A stretch of 64,000 nucleotides of DNA from an uncultured Mollicutes bacterium (GCA_900539265.1 UQBM01000003.1:1-64000); one strand, 5' to 3'. Shown: positions 42,164 through 51,079, numbered from the stretch's first letter. Notes: a model not told the origin generated them from the sequence alone. Made by a program: numbers and translations.

Positions 42164-42742
42164 ATGATTTTAATGAAAGATATTATTAAAGAAGGAAATC
42201 CTATTCTTCGCCAAAAATGCTGTGATGTAGAATTTCCTTTAACAGAAACAGATGAAAAAACAATTAAAAATATGATTGAGTATTTAATAAACTCTCAAGA
42301 TGATGAACTTGCTAATAAATATAATTTAAGACCTGGCGTAGGACTTGCGGCACCCCAAATTGGAATAAATAAAAAAATATTAGTTATTCTTGCTTATGAT
42401 GAAGAAGGAAATCTTCATTTTTATCCCATGATTAATCCTAAACTTTTAAGTTACTCTGAGGAAAAAACTTATTTAGAAGGTGGCGAAGGGTGTCTTTCTG
42501 TTGATCGCGATGTCAATGGATATGTGCATAGAGCTAAACGGGTCACTGTCGAAACGTATTTATATAATCATGGAAACCTTGTTCACACAAGGTTACGACT
42601 TAAAAACTATATCTCAGTTGTTTTTCAACATGAATACGATCATTTAAACGGCATCTTATTTGTAGATCGTATTAATCACCAAAATCCTTTTGAAATTTTG
42701 CCTAATTCAACTGCGGTCAAATTTAAAAATAACGATGCATAA
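42164..42742 (+). CDS. def: Peptide deformylase
   Basis: A 192-aa metalloenzyme that removes the formyl group from new proteins. All three motifs are intact: GVGLAAPQIG (about residue 60), EGCLS (about 107) and QHEYDHLNG (about 149), giving the Cys and two His metal ligands and the catalytic Glu. The length and insert fit the type II deformylases of Gram-positive bacteria. GAGG site before ATG 42164; TATAAT around 42134. Confidence 0.96.
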   Translation: MILMKDIIKEGNPILRQKCCDVEFPLTETDEKTIKNMIEYLINSQDDELANKYNLRPGVGLAAPQIGINKKILVILAYDEEGNLHFYPMINPKLLSYSEEKTYLEGGEGCLSVDRDVNGYVHRAKRVTVETYLYNHGNLVHTRLRLKNYISVVFQHEYDHLNGILFVDRINHQNPFEILPNSTAVKFKNNDA

Positions 42743-42757
42743 ACAAGTATATATCAT

Positions 42758-42796
42758 AAAAACAATCTTCCTAATTTTTATAAGAAGATTGTTTTT
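42758..42796. terminator. Shared terminator of def and the RiPP cluster
   Basis: Arms AAAAACAATCTTC and GAAGATTGTTTTT with T-runs on both strands. Confidence 0.9.
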
Positions 42797-42799
42797 ATA

Positions 42800-43630
42800 T
42801 TATGCAATATAATACTTCACAGGTGATGTATACCATCCCTTTGATACAATAATTTGATTTAAAGTATCAGATAGTCTTTCTTTAACAATGATTGACATTA
42901 AAATATATTTTTTTTCATATATTTGAATATTATCATATTTTAGAGAAAGAAGCAATATCTGATTGTCATTATCAAATTGAATATATACTTTATTCGAATT
43001 ATATTCAAATTTTCTATTTTTCAAATCTATTTGATAAATATCATTTAAAACTTCAGAACCTATATTCGTATTATAAAAACATAATTCTATAATATAATTT
43101 CCATCTAAATCTATATTATTTAAAATTATCAAAAAATCACAGTTTGTTTGATAAACATTATATTGAATATTCGCCTCACCATACATTACAATAAATTCTT
43201 TTTCTAAAAATGCATCATTATAGTTCGATATTTTTTTAACCATTTGAGGTTTAGATAAAATTGATGGATAATAGTAATTAGGTCTTTTCATTCTATTATT
43301 ATCATTATACTGTACTATTCTATTCTTTTTTGAATACATACCTTCTTTTATATCTAATGCTAAATAATCAGAATCATATTCTTTTTGCATTTTATTATGA
43401 TTATTAATCATATCACTTTGATTTACATATTTCAATATAGGTGAAAATTTATTTAATGTTGCTATAAAATATAAAAAAATATGTTCACTTTTATTTTGTT
43501 TAAAGTAATGCAATAATACATCCATATCAATGTTATTTTTATTTCTTTTATAAAATATTATTGATTCATAAATATCGATGAAATAATAGCGATTAAGAAT
43601 ACCATAATAAAGTATTATTACTAAGTGCAA
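42800..43630 (-). CDS. Unknown protein of the RiPP cluster, C-terminal portion
   Basis: A 276-aa frame whose first 30 residues contain hydrophobic stretches and which continues with mixed, tyrosine- and asparagine-rich segments (NRMKRPNYYYPSILSKPQMV, EANIQYNVYQTNCDFLIILN) and a beta-rich end. No family is recognised. Its only upstream start is a TTG overlapping the preceding frame by 37 bases, and no ribosome binding site is seen. It may therefore be the second part of a single protein of about 370 aa whose frame is broken at about 43593-43630. Clusters with Cys-rich peptides often encode an accessory peptide-maturation protein of this size, but that is inference. Confidence 0.5.
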   Translation of the reverse strand: MHLVIILYYGILNRYYFIDIYESIIFYKRNKNNIDMDVLLHYFKQNKSEHIFLYFIATLNKFSPILKYVNQSDMINNHNKMQKEYDSDYLALDIKEGMYSKKNRIVQYNDNNRMKRPNYYYPSILSKPQMVKKISNYNDAFLEKEFIVMYGEANIQYNVYQTNCDFLIILNNIDLDGNYIIELCFYNTNIGSEVLNDIYQIDLKNRKFEYNSNKVYIQFDNDNQILLLSLKYDNIQIYEKKYILMSIIVKERLSDTLNQIIVSKGWYTSPVKYYIA

Positions 43631-43913
43631 TCATAGATAAAGGGATATTAAATATAGTCGAAGAAAAATCATTTATATTATTGCAATATACATCTATTCT
43701 ATTTTGTTTAGTATGGATTATATATTGAATTATAACTAATTCAATATTAAAAACATCTTCTTCATAACTAATTTGGCAGTATTTTGAAAGAGAAAGGTGA
43801 TTTATAAAATGAAAATTAATTTTATAATGTATTTTTCCTTTAGTAATACATGAATCTAAATCTTTAATTTCGATCTCACTTTCAAAGGTATACTCACATA
43901 TTTTATATAGCAT
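43593..43913 (-). CDS. Unknown protein of the RiPP cluster, N-terminal portion
   Basis: A 106-aa frame that overlaps the ABC-transporter stop by 11 bases at its start. Sequence is beta-rich with a few cysteines (DSCITKGKIHY, YCQISYEEDVFN) and ends LSMIALSNNTLLWYS. The next frame picks up in the +1 register at once, so both parts probably belonged to one gene. No family recognised. Confidence 0.5.
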   Translation of the reverse strand: MLYKICEYTFESEIEIKDLDSCITKGKIHYKINFHFINHLSLSKYCQISYEEDVFNIELVIIQYIIHTKQNRIDVYCNNINDFSSTIFNIPLSMIALSNNTLLWYS

Positions 43914-45747
43914 CTTCTAATTCCTTTATAATTTTAAAAATGGCATTTTGCTTATGAAACATATCAGCATATTTACCATTTTTTTGAATTAAACTATTAT
44001 GATCACCTTGTTCCATAACCATTCCCTCTTCAATATATAAAATATTATTACACATAATTGCCGTTGTTAATCGATGAGTAATAAATATAATTGTTTTATT
44101 GTTTATTTTATTAAGAATTTGTAAATTCAATTCATATTCGGCAACTGGATCTAATGAACTATTAGGTTCGTCAAATAATGTAATGGATCCACCAAGCGTT
44201 AATGCTCTTATTATGGCCAATTGTTGTGACTGACCACCTGAAAAATAAATACCCTTTTCATCAAATTCTCTATTTATATATACATCTTGTGGATTACCAA
44301 ATTCGGATATATATTGATTCAAATGAAACATTTTGAGTAAATTATTCACAATTTCTTCATCTTTTTTATTATACTGATTCATCATAATATTCTCAAATAC
44401 TGTAAATGAGTATATATTATAATCTTGCATTAAAACTGAAAAACATTTTCTAAGACTTACAATATCATACTTTTTAATATCAACATCATCAATTAAAATT
44501 TGACCTGATGTTACATCGTATAATCTCAATAATAATTTGACAATTGTACTTTTACCCACACCATTTCTTCCAACGATTGAAACTTTTTCGCCTTTTTCTA
44601 TTTTAAAATTTATACCTTTTAAAATTATTTTTTCATGATTAGGATATTTAAACCAAACATCCTTAAATTCTATAGTATGGGAACAATTAGAATCTAATTT
44701 TAAATCACTAGTATAATTTTCGATTTCTATTTTGCATTCTAATATTTTTTTTAAATGTGAAACATAGTATTCACCTTGAAATTTTAAGTCTTCTAGTGAA
44801 TTACTAAGAATACCAATGTAATTTGAAATTGATAATACTGAAGTTATGACTAAAGAAAAGTCACCTACTGAAAGTTCTTTTCTAATCACTACCAAAAAAG
44901 CAATATAAATAAATAATCCAATGACAATTAAAAAATCTCTAATAAATGAGACAAAATATTTTAATCGCCAATATCTTCCATTTGTATTTTTATAAAATTT
45001 ATATTTTTTATTGAAAGCATAATTAATTTTATCAATCAAAAAATTTGTTAAATTAAAAATTCTTACTTCTTTGGCGTATCTGACCTCATGAGAAATTTTT
45101 TTAATATAATTTGTACTTCTATTGATAGTTTCTTCTGCTTCATATAATTTAGAAGATAATTTTAAAGATTTATTTTGATCATAAATTGTAATTATAGCAA
45201 TTATAATAATAAATAAAACAATATATATATTTAAAAAAGAGACAACCATTAATGAAATTATTAAATTTAGAACCGATGAAATAATATCTTTAAGAAAATC
45301 TAAGTAATTTAAAGCCTTGGAATCGGCCATTTTTAAAGCTTTAGTATAATCATCATAAAATTTTGTATCTTCATAATTTTTTAAATCTAATTGAGTTGCT
45401 TTTTTAATAAATATATTTTGTAAACTATTTCGCATTTGATATTCTTTTCTAGGAATCAAAACATTAACTACTAATAATTGAAAAGAAAAAATAATTTGTG
45501 TAATCAATTGTAATATAACAATAGTAAAAATAATATCCCTAAAAGAATTGTTTGATAATAATTGATCGATTATAATTTTTAATGAAAACATATTGATTAA
45601 AATGGAAAAACAAGATAATAGTATTTCAATAAGTTTTAAAGTAAATAAACTTTTATCACTTTTCCAAATAAAAGATATCATATATTTTGCATCACTCAAT
45701 GCATTTTTTATACTATATTTTTGACGCTTCAATTTTTTCTTTTTCAT
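43903..45747 (-). CDS. ABC exporter (fused permease and ATPase)
   Basis: A 614-aa half-transporter. Residues of about 30-310 contain six membrane segments; residues of about 350-600 are the nucleotide-binding domain with Walker A GRNGVGKSTI, Q-loop MQDYNIY, signature YFSGGQSQQ, Walker B TLFDEPNSSLD and the H-loop FITHRLTT. It lacks a C39 leader-peptidase domain. In this cluster it is the likely exporter of the matured peptide. Start ATG 45747 overlaps the maturase end by 35 bases; another start slightly downstream cannot be excluded. Confidence 0.9.
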   Translation of the reverse strand: MKKKKLKRQKYSIKNALSDAKYMISFIWKSDKSLFTLKLIEILLSCFSILINMFSLKIIIDQLLSNNSFRDIIFTIVILQLITQIIFSFQLLVVNVLIPRKEYQMRNSLQNIFIKKATQLDLKNYEDTKFYDDYTKALKMADSKALNYLDFLKDIISSVLNLIISLMVVSFLNIYIVLFIIIIAIITIYDQNKSLKLSSKLYEAEETINRSTNYIKKISHEVRYAKEVRIFNLTNFLIDKINYAFNKKYKFYKNTNGRYWRLKYFVSFIRDFLIVIGLFIYIAFLVVIRKELSVGDFSLVITSVLSISNYIGILSNSLEDLKFQGEYYVSHLKKILECKIEIENYTSDLKLDSNCSHTIEFKDVWFKYPNHEKIILKGINFKIEKGEKVSIVGRNGVGKSTIVKLLLRLYDVTSGQILIDDVDIKKYDIVSLRKCFSVLMQDYNIYSFTVFENIMMNQYNKKDEEIVNNLLKMFHLNQYISEFGNPQDVYINREFDEKGIYFSGGQSQQLAIIRALTLGGSITLFDEPNSSLDPVAEYELNLQILNKINNKTIIFITHRLTTAIMCNNILYIEEGMVMEQGDHNSLIQKNGKYADMFHKQNAIFKIIKELEDAI

Positions 45748-46606
45748 TTTCTTCTTTTCTCATCAAATACTTTATTCTTAAATACAACAAATCATCAAGT
45801 ATTGTAAAAGCAATATGACAAGAATCCTTTCCTGTTTCTAATCGATTAACAGGACATCCTTGACCACAACATAATGGTAAAAACTCACAATTATTACATT
45901 TTTCTTTTAAGGAATATGTCCCATTAGGTAAAATAAATTTTGCCAATTTAGCTCTATCTATCTCAATTCTACCATTTTCAATCGTTCCAACTATATTAAA
46001 TTTATCTTTTATGCTATTTTCTTCATTACATTTTCGCAATTTACCATCGATTCCCAAAGTAAAAGAATATGGCTTAGAAGCATAACATACTCCTTCATAG
46101 GGAAAAAAGATACTACAATTAGCAATGGGGTCTAATCCATATTGAATTTTCTTTTCTACTAAAAATTTTAATGCAAAAGGCTCTAACCGGTAGTCAACTA
46201 CATCTAAATTTTCATCATTTTTTCCACCCCATTTCCCAATTGAATGAAAAAATATCAAAAATCTTTCATCAAGCTCTAATGTTACCTTTTTCAGTAACTC
46301 ATCTATATTTTCAATCACCTCATAATTATAATTTACCCTTAAATAGACTGTAAATTGTTTATCATTATGAGCTTTTAAATTTTTTAAATTGCGAAAAATT
46401 AAATCCCAAGTCCCTTTTCCATCAATTGTTGGTCTATTCTTATTATAATTTTCTTTACTTCCATCTATTGTAATTTGAAAAAAATTAAATTTATTTTCTA
46501 ATAAAAACTGAATATTGTTAGGAGTTAACAAAGAACCATTTGTTGTTATAGCATATTCATATTCAATATTATTTTCTTTAAAAAAGGTTTCAACTCTAAA
46601 GTAATC
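45713..46606 (-). CDS. Radical SAM maturase, C-terminal part with SPASM domain (-1 frame)
   Basis: Continuation of the maturase in the -1 frame. From the slippery site at 46606 it reads DYFRVETFFKENNIEYEYAI and then TTNGSLLTPNN, the expected continuation of a radical SAM barrel, then DGSKENYNKNRPTIDGKGTW. The C-terminal half is a SPASM domain with cysteines for auxiliary iron-sulfur clusters: GVCYAS, KLRKCNEE and CNNCEFLPLCCGQGC. SPASM proteins make thioether or carbon-carbon links in peptides. The first ATG within this frame is at 46531, but nothing suggests independent initiation. It overlaps the ABC-transporter start. Confidence 0.8.
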   Translation of the reverse strand, partial: DYFRVETFFKENNIEYEYAITTNGSLLTPNNIQFLLENKFNFFQITIDGSKENYNKNRPTIDGKGTWDLIFRNLKNLKAHNDKQFTVYLRVNYNYEVIENIDELLKKVTLELDERFLIFFHSIGKWGGKNDENLDVVDYRLEPFALKFLVEKKIQYGLDPIANCSIFFPYEGVCYASKPYSFTLGIDGKLRKCNEENSIKDKFNIVGTIENGRIEIDRAKLAKFILPNGTYSLKEKCNNCEFLPLCCGQGCPVNRLETGKDSCHIAFTILDDLLYLRIKYLMRKEENEKEKIEASKI

Positions 46607-47061
46607 TTTTTTATCATATCAAATGACATCATTGGCTCACCACCAAACCATTCTATTCTAAACTTTTTGAGTCCATTTTCAAAATGGTATACTTTAACTG
46701 CTTTAATAAAGTTTTTTATAGTATCTTGAGAAAAGAATTTTTTATTATGTGATTGATAGCAATAAATACAATTAAAATTACAAATATTATTTGGCATTAA
46801 AATAAAACTTAAATATGATGAATCAAAAAAAGTTGTATAATATGTCGCAAGCACCTCTGCTACTTCATCCATATTAGAATCATATAAAAAGATTTTTCTT
46901 ATTTCTTTATTTGTAATTTTATCAAAATGATGATTTACTAAATATTTAAAATCATCATTCATTTCATTTTTTAAAGCAAAAACTTGTGCACCATACTTTA
47001 AATTATAAATTAAATATCCCTCATTATATTCCCTAATTTTTGTATACCTTGATAATTCCAT
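46546..47061 (-). CDS. Radical SAM maturase, N-terminal part (zero frame)
   Basis: A 171-aa frame that starts at ATG 47061 with an AAGGAA site. Residues 1-85 form a leader-recognition-like region (EGYLIYNLKYGAQVFALKNE). The radical SAM cluster motif CNFNCIYCYQ lies at about residue 95 and WFGGEP at about 139. After MIKK the zero frame runs to a stop at 46546, but the -1 frame continues the enzyme without a gap. The switch point holds the heptamer A-AAA-AAG (46612-46606). Either a single-A length change inactivates the gene, or ribosomes shift -1 there. It lies just after the Cys-rich precursor gene and an intervening hairpin. Confidence 0.85.
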   Translation of the reverse strand: MELSRYTKIREYNEGYLIYNLKYGAQVFALKNEMNDDFKYLVNHHFDKITNKEIRKIFLYDSNMDEVAEVLATYYTTFFDSSYLSFILMPNNICNFNCIYCYQSHNKKFFSQDTIKNFIKAVKVYHFENGLKKFRIEWFGGEPMMSFDMIKKITLELKPFLKKIILNMNML

Positions 47062-47090
47062 TTATTTTTATTCCTTTCTTTTTTATAAAA

Positions 47091-47118
47091 AAAGTATAAT
47101 AAAAATTTATTATACTTT
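47091..47118 (-). terminator. Intra-operon hairpin between precursor and maturase
   Basis: Arms AAAGTATAATAAA and TTTATTATACTTT followed on the minus strand by a T-run. A partial terminator here would give more precursor than enzyme message, common in RiPP operons. Confidence 0.8.
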
Positions 47119-47128
47119 TATCCCTAAA

Positions 47129-47251
47129 CTAACTAGCAGCACACACACCATCACAAGGACAATTCTTCTTACAATCACAATTGATTTTACATCCACAACG
47201 AACATCAGATGCAGATGTAACAATTGAAGATAATGGTTTAACAAAAAACAT
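47129..47251 (-). CDS. Cys-rich RiPP precursor peptide with CxC repeats
   Basis: A 40-aa peptide starting at ATG 47251 behind AGGAGA. The leader is MFFVKPLSSIVTSASDVR. The core CGCKINCDCKKNCPCDGVC has seven cysteines at 19, 21, 25, 27, 31, 33 and 37, a strict six-residue period [CxCxxx]. The Phe-Val-Lys-Pro opening and seven cysteines recall Clostridium Cys-rich peptides of the Clo7bot/CLI_3235 kind that travel with radical SAM maturases; that resemblance is from memory. The adjacent radical SAM/SPASM enzyme would install thioether bonds, giving a ranthipeptide- or sactipeptide-like product. Confidence 0.85.
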   Translation of the reverse strand: MFFVKPLSSIVTSASDVRCGCKINCDCKKNCPCDGVCAAS

Positions 47252-47360
47252 ATTTTTCTCCTTCTTTTTGATATATTTTAAAAATACTTTTGTATTTCTT
47301 ATATTATAAATATAGTAAAAAAGAAAAATGTGTCGAACTTTGTATATTTTGACTAAAATA
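47252..47360 (-). promoter_or_regulatory. Promoter region of the RiPP cluster
   Basis: On the minus strand a TATAAT lies near 47310, without a good -35; a small AAATAC/GTATTT hairpin follows in the leader. No known regulator site is recognised. Confidence 0.35.
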
Positions 47361-47395
47361 AAAAATACTAATCGCTTTAGACTATTAGTATTTTT
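47361..47395 (-). terminator. Terminator of the MFS operon
   Basis: Arms AAAAATACTAAT and ATTAGTATTTTT, 11-nt loop, T-runs; lies after the stop at 47418. Confidence 0.88.
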
Positions 47396-47417
47396 TGATT
47401 TATAGAGAGTATAATTA

Positions 47418-47768
47418 TTAAACTATTTCTTTTATTAAATCAAGATTTTGAAAAAAATTTAGAATAAGACCAATTAAAAAACTTGTTAGATTTAAAATAA
47501 ATGATATTTTTATAGCTTTTTTAAAGTTCTTAAAATATATCATGTAAAAACAACCTTCAATCAAAAAAATTAAAATTTCTAAAATTATACATATCGTTGC
47601 ATAAAACAAATATGTTTGGAAAGGATAACTTAACAAAAAAGAATTAAGAGCAAGATTGGTTATTGTATTTATGACTATAGATAATACATATATTCGATAA
47701 TCCTTATATCCTAAAATGAATAACATCAAATTTTCAATTATTAAAGTCAAAATTAATGCATATATCAT
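47418..47768 (-). CDS. Small four-helix membrane protein
   Basis: A 116-aa protein with hydrophobic segments at about residues 2-20, 26-46, 53-76 and 86-108. No family is recognised. It overlaps the MFS gene by 4 bases (ATGA) and is the last gene of that operon, so it probably assists the transporter or envelope process of its neighbours. Confidence 0.65.
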   Translation of the reverse strand: MIYALILTLIIENLMLFILGYKDYRIYVLSIVINTITNLALNSFLLSYPFQTYLFYATICIILEILIFLIEGCFYMIYFKNFKKAIKISFILNLTSFLIGLILNFFQNLDLIKEIV

Positions 47769-48805
47769 AACCTTTTTTCAACTTTCCAATTCACATATAA
47801 AATTATAAAAATAGTCAGAATTATTGAAACACACAAAAGGGGAAGATATGAAAGATTAAGATATAAATATAATTCTCCAATTAAATAACCTATAAATAAA
47901 ACCGAAGCTAAAAGTCCAAAACTAAACCCCTCATAATATTTCAAAATTTTATTTGATAAAAATAAAGTAAGTGGCATTGTTGTATTAAATAAAAGTGTAG
48001 CAAAAAGGTAAATATATAAATTATTTCTAAAGAAAAAATAGCCCACTAAAGATAAGGGAAGTGTAAGAATTACAGTCCATCTAATACCTATAAAATCAGC
48101 TATAATTCCACCAAGTGCCTTACCTAAACTAGAAAAGATAGCGATTGCAATTAACATATTAGGTGTTGCCTCAAACAATGGAATTGTTGTCTTTCCCATT
48201 ATAGCTCTAATTGTTACCGCAATTACTAACAGAATGATTAATCTAATCTTTTTTTTATCTAATATTTTAAAAGATGGTTTTTGTTCAACATTTATTATTT
48301 CATCTTTTAGAAAGTGGCAAATACACCCTAAAATAAGAGTTAAAACAACAAATATTTTTAATATACTACTTTTATATACATATGTTCCTAGTGCAAGCCC
48401 ACAAGCACCAAGTGAAACAAAAAGACCAAGATAGGTAAGTCTACCACGAGAAAGATAGATACTATATTTGCCACCCACGATATGAAAAATAGCGTTGCCA
48501 ATTCCAATTAAAAACAAACTCAAATATCTAGGTAAAGAAAAGGCAGAACCAACAACCAACATAATTAAAGAAATAGTTAAAAAAATATTTTCTCTACCTA
48601 TTTTATCCATTATATAACCAAATAGTGGTTGCGATAAAAAGGCTAAAGTATTATAACCAATAAAAACAATAACAATAATCGTATTAGATTCAGTAATATA
48701 AAGTCTATTAAAGACAGTATATGCACATATTCCATCAACTAATAAATGAAGAAAAGAAAGTAACCAAACTTTTACTTTTAATGATGTGTTTATTTTCATT
48801 TTCAA
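47765..48805 (-). CDS. Major facilitator superfamily transporter
   Basis: A 346-aa, 10-12-helix transporter. The MFS A-motif is seen in FGYIMDKIGRENIFL (about residues 61-75), and a second half contains GGIIADFIGIRWTVI, the pseudo-repeat. It is slightly short for the family. Substrate unknown. It lies between a secreted protein and a small membrane protein, all with overlapping ends (48802-48805), suggesting a common envelope-related function. Confidence 0.8.
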   Translation of the reverse strand: MKMKINTSLKVKVWLLSFLHLLVDGICAYTVFNRLYITESNTIIVIVFIGYNTLAFLSQPLFGYIMDKIGRENIFLTISLIMLVVGSAFSLPRYLSLFLIGIGNAIFHIVGGKYSIYLSRGRLTYLGLFVSLGACGLALGTYVYKSSILKIFVVLTLILGCICHFLKDEIINVEQKPSFKILDKKKIRLIILLVIAVTIRAIMGKTTIPLFEATPNMLIAIAIFSSLGKALGGIIADFIGIRWTVILTLPLSLVGYFFFRNNLYIYLFATLLFNTTMPLTLFLSNKILKYYEGFSFGLLASVLFIGYLIGELYLYLNLSYLPLLCVSIILTIFIILYVNWKVEKRL

Positions 48806-49464
48806 ATACTTTGATAGTAGGCATAAATAACAATACTTCTACTTTTTTCAATTTTACTTTTTATATTCAGTTTTATATCCTCATTTAGACCATCTGTTTT
48901 ATAATCGTCATATTCAACCCTTTTTTTAGAATAGCCAATAAATTGATATCCAGCAAGTTCTTTCGGAGCATTTATTGAACTTTCATAAGTTTCAAAAAGC
49001 GTTGTTACATACTCTTCCCTTTCACCAATACTACCATCTTGAATTGTAATAACCTCAATTTTAACTTTGGCAAGTTCTGATGTTTGTAAAAAGGTATCCA
49101 ATTTCTCATTTTCAATAAAAAGTGGATAATATTTGATTGAAGTATAAGAAGTGCCTTCAATTTTTTCACTGAGTTCTAAAAAAGTTTTATCTATTTCTAA
49201 TGCCAAAATATCATCAATGGTTTCAAATGAATGATTAGTTGAAATCCATCCTAAAAAAGTATACCCCTCTAAAAACATTTCATCATATTGTGAATAATAA
49301 TAATCAGAATATCTAGATAATTTTTCTTCTTGTTGTAAACTAAACTTAGAACCATCGTAATTATAAATCACAATATTATTATAAATTGGTCTACAACTCA
49401 TTACATCTAAATAAGTAAATAACATCATAAACATCATAAAACAGCCTTTAACTAATGTCTTCAT
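48802..49464 (-). CDS. Exported protein with Listeria-Bacteroides-type beta repeat segment
   Basis: A 220-aa protein with an N-terminal signal sequence (hydrophobic residues about 5-22, with VMSCRP after it, a possible lipobox-like cysteine) and an outer beta-rich domain. The segments FLEGYTFLGW and LAGYQFIGYSKK resemble InlB B-repeat / Flg_new beta-grasp units of surface proteins. Start ATG 49464 has AAAGGAG; the upstream in-frame start at 49491 lacks one. First gene of the MFS operon. Confidence 0.65.
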   Translation of the reverse strand: MKTLVKGCFMMFMMLFTYLDVMSCRPIYNNIVIYNYDGSKFSLQQEEKLSRYSDYYYSQYDEMFLEGYTFLGWISTNHSFETIDDILALEIDKTFLELSEKIEGTSYTSIKYYPLFIENEKLDTFLQTSELAKVKIEVITIQDGSIGEREEYVTTLFETYESSINAPKELAGYQFIGYSKKRVEYDDYKTDGLNEDIKLNIKSKIEKSRSIVIYAYYQSI

Positions 49465-49526
49465 TTTATCTCCTTTATATTTATACTTCAATTATAACAA
49501 ACTTAAATTTATTTTTCAATAAAAAA

Positions 49527-50279
49527 TTATAAATTTATTTCTAAAACAACGGGAGCATGATCACTACCTAAAATATGCGTCATAATATCAGAATCTTTGA
49601 TATGCTCTTGCAATTGATTAGAAACAATAAAATAATCTATACGCCAACCTATATTTTTTTCTCTTGCCAAAAAACGATAACTCCACCATGAATATATTAC
49701 CTTTTGAGGATATAGATACCTAAAAGTATCTGTAAAGCCACTTGACAAAAGTAAACTAAATTTATCTCGTTCTTCCCTAGAAAAACCAGGATGAAACTGA
49801 TTTTGTTGAGGATTGGCAAGATCAATGTCCTCATGAGCAACATTTAAATCGCCACAAAGAATAACTTCTTTTTTTTGTTTCAGTTTTACCAAATATTCTC
49901 TTAAATCATCTTCAAATTCCATCCGATAAGCAATTCTTTGCAGACCTTCTTTACTATTTGGCGAATAAACTGTAACAAAATAAAAATTATCATACTCTAG
50001 GGTAATTACTCTTCCTTCATCATTGTGTTTATCTAATCCTATACCATATGTAACATTTAAAGGCTTTTTCTTGGTATAAATTAATGTTCCACTATAACCT
50101 TTTCTAATTGCACTATTAAGATAGTAATAGTAACCTTTTTTTTGCAAATCTGCTTGTCCATCTTGCATTTTGGTCTCCTGAACAGCAAAAATGTCAGCAT
50201 CCATTTTATCAAAAAATTCATTAAAGCCTTTATTTATACAAGCCCTAAGGCCATTTACGTTCCAACTAACAAATTTCAT
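49527..50279 (-). CDS. exoA: Exodeoxyribonuclease III
   Basis: A 250-aa AP endonuclease/3'-5' exonuclease for base-excision repair. The motif series is intact: SWNVNGLRA, QETKMQ, the tyrosine in TVYSPNS, GDLNVAHEDIDLANP, SWWSYR, and the C-terminal GSDHAPVVLEI. Length is standard for the family. Probably cotranscribed with the HAD phosphatase gene upstream. Confidence 0.96.
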   Translation of the reverse strand: MKFVSWNVNGLRACINKGFNEFFDKMDADIFAVQETKMQDGQADLQKKGYYYYLNSAIRKGYSGTLIYTKKKPLNVTYGIGLDKHNDEGRVITLEYDNFYFVTVYSPNSKEGLQRIAYRMEFEDDLREYLVKLKQKKEVILCGDLNVAHEDIDLANPQQNQFHPGFSREERDKFSLLLSSGFTDTFRYLYPQKVIYSWWSYRFLAREKNIGWRIDYFIVSNQLQEHIKDSDIMTHILGSDHAPVVLEINL

Positions 50280-50290
50280 TTTTTCCTCTT

Positions 50291-51079
50291 CTATAATAAA
50301 TTTAATTTCTTTATCGCTTTATATAAACCATCATTAGATATATCATCAGTAATCATTGTTGCATTCTTTTTAGCAAGCATACTACCATTACCCATTGCAA
50401 CACTAGTTCCTACTTCTTTAAACATGAAAGCATCATTGTCACCATCGCCAAAAGCATACATATTCTCTTTTTGATAGCCCATAATATCAGCAATTTTTTT
50501 AATGCCATTGGCTTTAGATAAACCCCTTGGTAAAACATCAGCTCCATAATTACCCCAATCAATAAAATCTAAAGTTGTGAATTCTTTCCGATATTCATCA
50601 ACAATATCATTACTAGCAAAAAGCCAAATTTGCAAGACTTCTTTTGATGTATCAAATGGTTGATGATTAAGATTTTTAACTTGAGCCTTAATATAATTTG
50701 TAAAGTTATGATAACTTTCCTCAGTAAAAAAGTTGATAACAATATCATCCTTCAAAATAAGACCAAGTGAAATATTATTTTCACTTGCACGCTTTAATAG
50801 TTGCTCTATTACTTTTTTATCTATCATATCACCATAATATATATCATCATTAATATATATTTCTTGACCATTGGTTAAATTCATTCCTTTAAAATATTTT
50901 TCATAAGGTTTAAGAGTACCAAGTGTAACATAAGATCTGCCCGATGATAAATATAAATCATAGTTTTGTCTTTTTCTTAATTCCTCTAATATATATTTTG
51001 TTGATGGCAAAATTGATTTAGTTTTACTATCAAATAAAGTTCCATCAATATCAAAAAATAGAGCTATTTGTTTATGCAT
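50291..51079 (-). CDS. Cof-type HAD-IIB family phosphatase
   Basis: A 262-aa phosphatase with the nucleophile motif FFDIDGTLFD (residues 8-17), motif II LSSGRSY, and motif IV FGDGDNDAFMF (about residue 210) with preceding lysine KANGIKK. Cof-type HADs hydrolyse sugar phosphates, flavin or pyridoxal phosphates; the substrate is not readable. RBS is weak before ATG 51079. Confidence 0.9.
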   Translation of the reverse strand: MHKQIALFFDIDGTLFDSKTKSILPSTKYILEELRKRQNYDLYLSSGRSYVTLGTLKPYEKYFKGMNLTNGQEIYINDDIYYGDMIDKKVIEQLLKRASENNISLGLILKDDIVINFFTEESYHNFTNYIKAQVKNLNHQPFDTSKEVLQIWLFASNDIVDEYRKEFTTLDFIDWGNYGADVLPRGLSKANGIKKIADIMGYQKENMYAFGDGDNDAFMFKEVGTSVAMGNGSMLAKKNATMITDDISNDGLYKAIKKLNLL

